Assembly: GCA_036847245.1 (NCBI GenBank)
Contig: DAIUAL010000201.1
Location: 1 to 6,326 of the forward strand
Direction: 5' to 3'
Source of the DNA: UBA4661 sp002405405
Lineage (GTDB): Bacteria > Bacteroidota > Ignavibacteria > Kapaibacteriales > UBA4661
Length of the DNA stretch: 6,326 bases
The translations under genes were made by a program, and so were the position numbers. The notes beneath the pieces were generated by a model. The model ran no database searches. It saw only the letters and a program-made list of their open reading frames with translations, and was not told the DNA's origin. Of the stretch, positions 1 to 4,936 are shown in pieces. Numbering within the stretch: position 1 is the first letter of the stretch; each line of letters starts with the position of its first letter.

Positions 1-268
1 CATCGACAAAAACATACGACGAACCATTGCCTTTATGTGTAACAGAACCTATGCTACGAAAGTCATTTTGCCCGGCAAGCGAGCGTTCAATTTCAAACTT
101 TGCAACATCATCTTCACGATTTGTTTTCCACTCAATACGAATATCTTTACCATTCGATCGAGCTGTAAAGTAATCGAAAGCAATATCAGCAGCAATGAGC
201 GAAGCCGCGCCAGCGCACAAAACAATGAATAGAATACAGAGGCTTCTGAATACGGAGTGGTTCTGCAT
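1..268 (-). CDS. Secreted protein with FnIII-like domain, N-terminal part (runs off left edge)
   Basis: An open frame on the minus strand starts with ATG at 268-266 and has no stop before the edge (about 89 residues visible). It begins with MQNHSVFRSLCILFIVLCAG, a hydrophobic signal peptide probably cut after SLIA (residues ~23-26). There is no good lipobox. The mature part contains IRIEWKTNREDDVAKFEIER and later SYVFVD. This W-(K/R)T-x-x-E...F-E-(I/V)-E-R-S...Y-x-F-x-D pattern is the usual opening of the FnIII-like beta-sandwich in Bacteroidota/Chlorobi secreted proteins, which often carry a C-terminal secretion domain further on. Role: probably an exported or surface structural protein; no enzyme can be named. 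No Shine-Dalgarno is visible. It lies 10 nt downstream of a same-strand open stretch (279-482). A 77-residue frame at 49-282 on the same strand is the competing reading, but it lacks these motifs. Confidence 0.72.
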   Translation of the reverse strand, partial: MQNHSVFRSLCILFIVLCAGAASLIAADIAFDYFTARSNGKDIRIEWKTNREDDVAKFEIERSLAGQNDFRSIGSVTHKGNGSSYVFVD

Positions 269-278
269 GAATGACAAT

Positions 279-482
279 TCAAATAGTGGCAGAAACATTA
301 TCAGTCAAATATAGATTTTTTTCCTGAAAAGCCATACTGTTATCCGTCAACATTCTTTCGATATTATTAAGTGGTTGATATCTACACCAACTGTTTTCAC
401 GCAATCTCACAAGATCAAAGAAATCTTTATTTGTTTCAGCTAATTCTTCGCGTATATTGACGTATTCAGTTGGAGAGATACA
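279..482 (-). pseudogene. Probable gene remnant, C-terminal fragment without a start
   Basis: A 67-codon open frame on the minus strand ends with TGA at 281-279, 10 nt before the ATG of the next same-strand gene. No gene overlaps it, so it is not a shadow. The protein is hydrophilic and looks natural: it starts CISPTEYVNIREELAETN, passes DFFDLVRLRENSWCRYQP and ends LYLTDNVSATI. There is no ATG, GTG or TTG near its start; the first candidates are GTG 410, TTG 404 and ATG 353. The same frame continues beyond the TGA at 485-483 as FKYTGNVVDQSPWL, back to a TAA near 575. A longer gene with a nonsense mutation or truncation would fit. I do not recognise the family. A chance open frame in AT-rich DNA remains possible. 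Confidence 0.33.
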
Positions 483-616
483 TCACAACCATGGACTCTG
501 ATCAACGACGTTACCTGTGTACTTGAAATAACTTAAAAAGTGTAGCAACGACAACAATCTCCTATGTGCCAATGCTTAATATTTGCTGATTATCTTCTCA
601 TTTTTTCGCGCTACGT
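483..616. other. Remainder of the 348-bp intergenic region 269-616, no clear feature
   Basis: The left part of this gap is covered by the possible remnant at 279-482. The rest is AT-rich and shows no RNA gene, strong hairpin or tandem repeat. It should hold the promoter of the repeat-protein gene starting at 617. TAATATTTGC at 577-586 resembles a Bacteroidota -7 element, but its spacing is off by one base and no TTG lies about 20 bases upstream, so it is not called. Confidence 0.4.
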
Positions 617-1183
617 ATGAAACGATTTTTTTTCTTTCACCGACTGCTATTTGTGCTATGCTTTGCATCTCTGGGTATTGTCGGCAAAACAATTGATGCT
701 CGCGCTCAACAATCAACATCGCTAGCAACCCCGGCTAAGGAGAACCCCTATGCCGACAAGACCTTGCAACAACTTTTACGTACAGATGTCAAAAGTGCGA
801 AAATCATGTCGAGTTCTGTAAAAAAAATAATGAAAGTACCCCTCAATGAATTACTCAATGTAAATATTGAGCAAAAGGAATATTCACCCGAAGAGATGAT
901 GAATCTTTCCCTTGATAATCTTATGCATCTCGATGTACAGACAGCCACTGCGACCAACAAGCAAATATCCTCATATCTCTCGATGGATTTAACCGATCTA
1001 TTAGAAATACCAGCCGGGCATACATTAAAAGACTTTTCCCTGAAAGAATTGCTTGTTTTACCTATTGATGATCTCATTGCCCTTCGTGTCCCACCGTCGA
1101 TTCGTCAAAAACTTACGAAAAAACAAATGATGAAAATGACTTTGGAGGAATTACTTGGCTTGGAGATCGACACCAAAAATTAG
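617..1183 (+). CDS. Exported protein of seven LxxLLxLxV repeats (TonB-receptor-preplug-like motif)
   Basis: This is a 188-residue protein. Residues 1-30 are a signal peptide (MKRFFFFHRLLFVLCFASLG, cut after ARA before QQ). The mature part is almost entirely a repeat with core [TSPD]-[LI]-x-x-L-[LMI]-x-[LVIT]-x-[VIA]. Cores lie at 49-58, 75-84, 98-107, 124-133, 141-150, 149-158 and 175-184. Three copies share a longer 18-residue unit, [ST]-x-[KE]-[KEQ]-[IM]-M-[KN] plus the core, at 67-84, 90-107 and 167-184. Family knowledge: a single LSLEELMNIEVTS-like motif precedes the plug of many TonB-dependent receptors. Here it is multiplied, with no plug, barrel or other domain. Mature Cys is absent. 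The DUF4154 gene follows after 85 nt with no terminator between, suggesting co-transcription. Inference: a periplasmic scaffold or interaction protein; the function is unknown. It ends with TAG. Confidence 0.85.
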   Translation: MKRFFFFHRLLFVLCFASLGIVGKTIDARAQQSTSLATPAKENPYADKTLQQLLRTDVKSAKIMSSSVKKIMKVPLNELLNVNIEQKEYSPEEMMNLSLDNLMHLDVQTATATNKQISSYLSMDLTDLLEIPAGHTLKDFSLKELLVLPIDDLIALRVPPSIRQKLTKKQMMKMTLEELLGLEIDTKN

Positions 1184-1228
1184 TCTGAACGCAATGTGCT
1201 GCTGAACCGTAAGAACATAACTATTTGA

Positions 1229-1234
1229 TATAAT
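1229..1234 (+). promoter_or_regulatory. Possible -10 box (TATAAT) before the DUF4154 gene
   Basis: A perfect TATAAT lies 34 nt before the ATG at 1269. No convincing -35 box (TTGACA-like) is found 16-18 nt upstream, and no Bacteroidota-type TTG at 20 nt. In AT-rich DNA this match can be chance, and the gene may simply be read from the promoter of the upstream repeat-protein gene. Confidence 0.22.
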
Positions 1235-1268
1235 CTCTTCCCTCTATTCACTTTTTTACCGATGTTTT

Positions 1269-1808
1269 ATGAGTAACTTTTCTTCAAAAATTACCTCAAC
1301 AATAACGAAAGTAGTTTTTACTTTTTCGTTGGTAGCACTATCGTGCACAAACATCTTTGCGCAAGGCATGTCAGTACCGGCAAATTTGCAAGCTGCACTC
1401 TTCAAAAAACTCTTTACGCTCAACAAAACATTAAGCAGCAAGGGTACACCTAAAGTATTAGTTGTCTACACTGACGCCTCAGCAGGCGACAGAGACGAAG
1501 TCGTTGAAGCTTTCAAAGGCGCAGGCATGACTGTCAACTCTGTAAAAGCTGATGCTGCAACGAGTCAACTTAGTTCACACAATGTTGTTTACATTGCTCC
1601 AGGCGCATCAAGCGTTGCAAGTGCTTGTAGCAAAAGTGGAATTTTTTCTGTCACAGCCGTACCCTCGTATGTTGAAGGCGGCAAGGCTACCATCGGTCTT
1701 GGTACAGAGGGTGGTAAACCCAAAATTATAGTTAACATTAACAAAGCCAAAGAAGAGGGACAAGATCTTTCAGCTGACCTCATTAAAATCGCTAGGGTAA
1801 TTCAATAA
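1269..1808 (+). CDS. YfiR family (DUF4154) periplasmic protein
   Basis: This is a 179-residue protein. Residues 1-31 form a signal peptide (FSLVALSCTNIFA, cut before QG). The rest follows the DUF4154/YfiR layout: LQAALFKKLFTLNKTL (40-55, where the family has a helix leading to a first strand); PKVLVVYTDA (61-70, strand); SHNVVYIAP (103-111, equivalent to the CHILFI strand); GIFSVTAVPSYVEGG (124-138); and the C-terminal hallmark KIIVNINKAKEEGQDLSADL followed by IKIARVI (152-178). In Pseudomonas, YfiR is a periplasmic inhibitor of the diguanylate cyclase YfiN; other members sit beside TonB-dependent receptors and sensor kinases. This copy has only one mature Cys (120), so the disulfides known from YfiR are missing. 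An ATG at 1262 is followed in frame by TAA, so 1269 is the start. It is 85 nt after the repeat-protein gene. No cyclase or kinase partner is adjacent. Family assignment is by C-terminal pattern. Confidence 0.75.
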   Translation: MSNFSSKITSTITKVVFTFSLVALSCTNIFAQGMSVPANLQAALFKKLFTLNKTLSSKGTPKVLVVYTDASAGDRDEVVEAFKGAGMTVNSVKADAATSQLSSHNVVYIAPGASSVASACSKSGIFSVTAVPSYVEGGKATIGLGTEGGKPKIIVNINKAKEEGQDLSADLIKIARVIQ

Positions 1809-1931
1809 TCTGAATCAATCCTTTAATACATTCAATGTCTTAGGCTATAATGTATTTTACTTGTGTTTTATAATGATAGCTACACGCATTACATCTCGAT
1901 AAACCCCTTCCAGTCGTCTATTTATTACTTT

Positions 1932-1963
1932 AATGCCATGTCGAAATAATTCGACATGGCATT
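1932..1963 (+). terminator. 14-bp perfect hairpin downstream of the DUF4154 gene
   Basis: Arms 1932-1945 (AATGCCATGTCGAA) and 1950-1963 (TTCGACATGGCATT) are exact reverse complements around the 4-nt loop ATAA. The following bases (CGTTCTTACTCTTT) are T-rich but not a clean T-run. It sits 124 nt after the DUF4154 stop. It is most likely a transcription terminator or mRNA 3' end stabiliser, though a dispersed genomic palindrome (REP-like) is possible. Confidence 0.55.
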
Positions 1964-2045
1964 CGTTCTTACTCTTTGGCAAACAACTTTTTATACGACA
2001 CGGATTGAAATTTACTATCTTGCATCCTGCTTTTTCACTGCATGT

Positions 2046-2069
2046 GCCGATGACTTATCGGCTTTTTTT
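2046..2069 (+). terminator. Rho-independent terminator upstream of adk
   Basis: Arms GCCGAT (2046-2051) and ATCGGC (2057-2062) enclose a 5-nt loop and are followed directly by seven T (2063-2069), the classic intrinsic terminator form. It lies 64 nt before the adk ATG. It either backs up the hairpin at 1932-1963, ends a short transcript between the two hairpins, or acts as a leader attenuator for adk. The sequence does not decide between these. Confidence 0.7.
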
Positions 2070-2133
2070 GCTCTGAGAACACACTCGTGCAGACTCGCAT
2101 TTTGCGTTACTCTTTTTCATACAAGAATACACT

Positions 2134-2700
2134 ATGGTAGCACTGTTTTTTGGTCCTCCGGGCGTTGGTAAAGGAACACAATCATTACTCATTTCTCAAA
2201 GAATGAACTTTGGTCATCTCTCTACCGGTGATGCCTTTCGCAAGGCAATTAGTAATGGTACTGAGGTTGGACTTATTGCAAAGGGTTTTGTCGACGCAGG
2301 CAAACTCGTGCCTGACGATGTTGTTACACGCATTGTAGAGGAGGCTCTTGCTCAGCCTGAGTACTACAAGAGTATTATTCTTGATGGTTTCCCGCGTACC
2401 ACCAAACAAGCAGAGGCACTAGATACTATTCTTGATAAACTCAATAAATCTGTTTCTGTTGTTGTTAACATTGAAGTACCGCGAGAGCAGATTATTGATC
2501 GCCTACTCAAACGAGGTCGTAAAGACGATTCCCGTGAAATCATCTCTCATCGTTTTGATATTTATCAAAATGAAACTGCACCATTGCTGGAATTCTACAG
2601 AGTTAATGGCGTTCGGATTGTCACCATCAATGGCTACGGTGAAGTTGAAGATGTTTTTCAACGCATTCAAGAAGCTATTCAGACACTACAAGAAGTTTAA
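2134..2700 (+). CDS. adk: Adenylate kinase, short zinc-free form
   Basis: It catalyses ATP + AMP = 2 ADP in the cytosol, setting the adenylate pool. The 188 residues contain the P-loop GPPGVGKGT (7-15), the AMP-binding segment HLSTGDAFR (28-36) with T31, G32 and R36, GKLVPDDVV (56-64), the signature DGFPRT (84-89) with R88 and Q92, and RLLKRGRKDDSREIISHRFD (123-142) with the conserved Arg residues of the phosphate site. The LID is the short type (RGRKDDSREI), lacking the four-Cys zinc insertion of 210-220-residue bacterial forms; 188 residues is normal for this subgroup. The start puts the P-loop at its usual place, 6 residues in; no Shine-Dalgarno is seen. The gene stands alone, after a terminator and convergent with tRNA-Thr, not in the secY-adk-infA ribosomal operon seen in many bacteria. 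Confidence 0.97.
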   Translation: MVALFFGPPGVGKGTQSLLISQRMNFGHLSTGDAFRKAISNGTEVGLIAKGFVDAGKLVPDDVVTRIVEEALAQPEYYKSIILDGFPRTTKQAEALDTILDKLNKSVSVVVNIEVPREQIIDRLLKRGRKDDSREIISHRFDIYQNETAPLLEFYRVNGVRIVTINGYGEVEDVFQRIQEAIQTLQEV

Positions 2701-2719
2701 GAGCTTATCGACACATAAA

Positions 2720-2760
2720 AAGAAAAAAGCCGATTCTCGTAAAGAATCGGCTTTTTTCTT
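2720..2760. terminator. Bidirectional terminator shared by adk and tRNA-Thr
   Basis: A perfect 18-bp stem (2720-2737 pairing with 2743-2760) is formed by AAGAAAAAAGCCGATTCT and its reverse complement, with loop CGTAA. The GC core GCCGATTC is followed by TTTTTTCTT on the plus strand and, because the arm is mirrored, by the same TTTTTTCTT on the minus strand. It begins 19 nt after the adk stop and 4 nt from the tRNA 3' end, so it can end both convergent transcripts. Confidence 0.9.
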
Positions 2761-2764
2761 GAAG

Positions 2765-2836
2765 AGCCACTTGTCGGAATTGAACCAACGACCGACGGTT
2801 TACAAAACCGTTGCTCTACCGCTGAGCTAAAGTGGC
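2765..2836 (-). tRNA. tRNA-Thr (anticodon UGU)
   Basis: A 72-nt cloverleaf reads on the minus strand. Acceptor stem GCCACTT pairs with AAGTGGC (7 of 7); D-stem GCTC/GAGC has loop AGCGGTA; anticodon stem ACGGT/ACCGT has loop TTTGTAA with anticodon TGT at 2804-2802; the 5-nt variable loop is CGGTC; T-stem GTTGG/CCGAC has loop TTCAATT; the discriminator is U. The UGU anticodon reads ACA and, with modification, other Thr codons. CCA is not encoded (CTT follows the discriminator), so it must be added by the CCA-adding enzyme. A good promoter lies just upstream and a terminator just downstream, giving a single-gene transcript. Confidence 0.97.
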
Positions 2837-2860
2837 AACGCATACCTTAAAAAAGAGATT

Positions 2861-2891
2861 CAAAAATAAATGTTTTTCTAAAACAGTGCAA
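2861..2891 (-). promoter_or_regulatory. Bacteroidota-type promoter of tRNA-Thr
   Basis: On the minus strand TTG (2891-2889) is followed by a 20-nt spacer and TATTTTTG (2868-2861). This is an exact fit to the Bacteroidota housekeeping pattern: a TTG at -33, 19-21 nt, then TAnnTTTG at -7. Read the classical way it is TTGCAC, 17 nt, TATTTT. Transcription would start about 20 nt before the mature tRNA 5' end at 2836, leaving a short leader for RNase P. Confidence 0.6.
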
Positions 2892-3001
2892 GCACTTTTT
2901 TCTTTATTACTTATCCTTTGATAATTCTTTGTCGCGTATATTAAGTGCTGCTAACTCGCGCTGACCATTTATTCTATTCAATAATTCTTGCGGTTGCATC
3001 T

Positions 3002-4773
3002 ATGGCGTACCCTTTCCCTAACGCAATGGAAATACCTCCTGCGGATACACTATCGCCAATTGAGCAAATAGCTCACAACAATGCTCTTGCATATACTCTA
3101 CGCAACAATGATACACAACAAGGGTTATTAATCAGCCAACGAAATTATGCAAAAGCTGTTGAGCTTTCTCACCCAAGATCAGTGGTTGAAACATTATACA
3201 CGCTTGGCGTTCTTTATACGTGCCTGCCAAATTTCGAAAGTGCATTACAATATTTGTTTGATGCTCTAGAAAATAGTCGTGCATCGCTCCTACCTGATAT
3301 TGAAATGAAAGTGTTGCGATGGATAGGCATTGTCTATAATCGCACCGATGTACAAGTCATGGCTCTCGACTATTTCCACCAGAGCCATATTCTTGCAGAA
3401 AAAATTGAAGACTTTGCTTACTCAGCGCAGTCCCTGCGAAATATGGGTGCCATATACATGAATTCCTATAAAGAGTACGAACGCGCTATCGACCATTTTT
3501 CTCAGGCATGGCAATACCAAGAAATAGCTGGCGAAACCGATAAAATCGAACTTGGCGTAACCCTTCGTAATCTTGGTGAACTGTATATGGCGATGAAAGA
3601 TTATGGTAAGGCACAGGAAAAATTTGCGCAGTGCTTAGAATACTTTGACATCGCCGGTGATATCACCGGATACAACATGACAAAGATGAATCTTGCTCGT
3701 ATTGCTTTTGAACAAGGTGATGTAGTTAAAGCCTTTCGTATTTATCTCCGTATCCTGCATGCTGCATATAAATACGATTATTGGTCGGGAAAGATTTGGG
3801 TTAATCTCGCCATAGGCGATCTCCTCAACAAACAATGTAAATGGCAAAAAGCACTTGAATACCTAGAGCCAAGCTTAGTAACCGCTGAATCATTATCTCT
3901 CAGTGGTGTATTAGCTGACATACATGAACAGTTAGCTCATGCACATGAAAATATTGATCAATATGATAAGGCGGTATACCATCTGCATCAACACATCATA
4001 CACAAAAAGAAAACAACCGATGAAGAACTCAAGCAAGTACGAGCAAATCTGCAAAAAGGTTTTGATCTTGAACGTGCACACCAAGAGGCAGAAATCTACC
4101 GATTAAAAAACGTAGAGTTGGCTCGCATGAATGATGAAAACGAAAAACTCCTCCTAAACGTTTTACCTGCCGCTATTGCTCAACGTCTCAAACGTTGTGA
4201 AACTCTCATCGCCGAAAGTTTTAGCAATGTTACGGTTCTCTTTGCTGATTTTGTTGGTTTTACAAAGCTCTCAGCCATACATACCCCAGCAGAAGTCGTA
4301 AACCTACTCAATCGTATTTTTTCCGCATTTGACGTATTTTCTGAGCAGTATCATCTCGAAAAAATTAAAACTATCGGTGATGCGTATATGATTGTTGGTG
4401 GCTTACCTACACCATATCCTCACAGTGCCAAAGCTGTAGCTATGATGGCACTTGAAATGCTTCAGACAATCAATCTTTTATCGAAAACGCTAGAATCCTC
4501 TTTACAAGTACGTATAGGTATACATGTTGGAGAGGTAGTTGCGGGNNNNNNNNNNGAGTAATCGGTCAAAAAAAATTATCTTAAGATTTGTGGGGCGAAA
4601 CCGTAAATACTGATTAACGCAAGGTATCAAACGTTTTTCCGGGCATGATTCATTGCACGGAAGAGGTATATAATATTCTACATGAGCAGTTTATTTTTGA
4701 ACCTCGTGGAGTATTAGATGTGAAAGGAAAAGGATTTATGCGGACATATTTTTTGAAAGGTCAGAAAAAATAA
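3002..4773 (+). CDS. TPR-coiled-coil-class III adenylate cyclase, interrupted by N gap and two in-frame stops
   Basis: It makes cAMP from ATP; cytoplasmic. Residues ~60-335 hold about seven TPR-type helix pairs, ~38-40 residues apart (for example RNLGELYMAMKDYGKAQEKF), then a charged coiled coil (~338-390) leading to LLLNVLPAAIAQRLK and the catalytic domain. Metal Asp D416 (FADFVGFT) and D460 (KTIGDAYM) have the canonical 44-residue spacing; K456 and the Asp of DLWGETVNT after the gap are the adenine-selecting pair; N and R of the N-x-x-x-R motif are at 4606 and 4618. Ten N (4546-4555) break the frame. After them VIGQKK resumes at 4558 and reads to FMRTYFLKGQKK and TAA 4773, but TAA also stands at 4582 and 4615. 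The frame opens at GTG 2945, but that adds a hydrophobic stretch (YSIILAVASMA) odd for a cytoplasmic enzyme, so ATG 3002 (or 3026) is preferred. Probably intact in the cell, damaged here by poor sequence. Confidence 0.85.
4546..4555. other. Scaffold gap (10 N)
   Basis: Ten unknown bases stand between GTAGTTGCGGG and GAGTAATCGG. In class III cyclases this site reads A-G-V-I-G. Joining the flanks with a one-base overlap (GCG GGA GTA ATC GGT) gives exactly that, so the true gap is probably zero or slightly negative and the N-run is a fixed-length placeholder. The stop apparently reached at 4559-4561 is an artefact. Confidence 0.85.
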
Positions 4774-4774
4774 C

Positions 4775-4786
4775 TGATATATATCA
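4775..4786. promoter_or_regulatory. 12-bp perfect palindrome after the cyclase stop
   Basis: TGATATATATCA is a perfect dyad directly after the TAA at 4771-4773. It is all A/T except for the outer G/C pair. It could be a regulator site or chance in AT-rich DNA; it is too weak for a terminator. Confidence 0.25.
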
Positions 4787-4882
4787 CGAATCTTCTCCAA
4801 TGCTTTTGACCACGATTGTATGATACGAGAAAAATGGTCATATTGTGACTAGCCCGTTGTTATGTTGCGAACATCCCACATA

Positions 4883-4914
4883 CAGTATTACCGTTACTCA
4901 GTCATGTAATACTG
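4883..4914. promoter_or_regulatory. Perfect 9-bp inverted repeat upstream of the propeller sensor
   Basis: CAGTATTAC (4883-4891) and GTAATACTG (4906-4914) are exact reverse complements separated by 14 nt, ending 22 nt before the ATG at 4937. T5 at 4921-4925 follows after six bases, so it could be a weak terminator for the cyclase gene or an operator for the sensor gene. A second small dyad, ATGTT-GCG-AACAT, lies just upstream at 4862-4874. Confidence 0.45.
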
Positions 4915-4936
4915 CCATTGTTTTTCTCGACTTTGC

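Larger units (their letters stand above)
1809..2133. other. 325-bp intergenic region between the DUF4154 gene and adk
   Basis: It holds two intrinsic-terminator-like hairpins (1932-1963 and 2046-2069) and no credible gene. Bases 1964-2045, between the hairpins, could carry a promoter for adk or for a small RNA. TACTATCTTGC near 2013-2023 loosely resembles a Bacteroidota -7 element but lacks a TTG at the right distance. The 71-codon frame at 1956-2171 crosses the terminator and has no protein-like signal. Confidence 0.5.

Noticed and set aside
49..282. 77-residue minus-strand frame
   Set aside because: It overlaps the FnIII-like secreted protein in another frame; the latter has a proper signal peptide and family motifs.
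483..485. TGA read as an amino acid (alternative genetic code)
   Set aside because: Stops of the clear genes are TAA or TAG, but four genes are too few to argue from, and none of the clear genes contains an internal TGA. A nonsense mutation is simpler.
748..1077. 109-residue minus-strand frame
   Set aside because: It is antisense to the repeat-protein gene, whose signal peptide and repeats are clear.
1956..2171. 71-residue frame between the DUF4154 gene and adk
   Set aside because: It starts inside the hairpin, crosses a terminator, runs into adk and has no protein-like pattern.
2432..2830. 132-residue plus-strand frame
   Set aside because: It lies over adk, the terminator and the antisense of the tRNA.
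4568..4575. Slippage at the run of eight A as cause of the cyclase break
   Set aside because: The frame is the same on both sides of the run (VIGQKK to DLWG), so no shift is needed.
4582..4617. TAA recoding in the cyclase gene
   Set aside because: The two TAA codons stand at positions for different residues (Tyr and Ser), and TAA ends other genes here.
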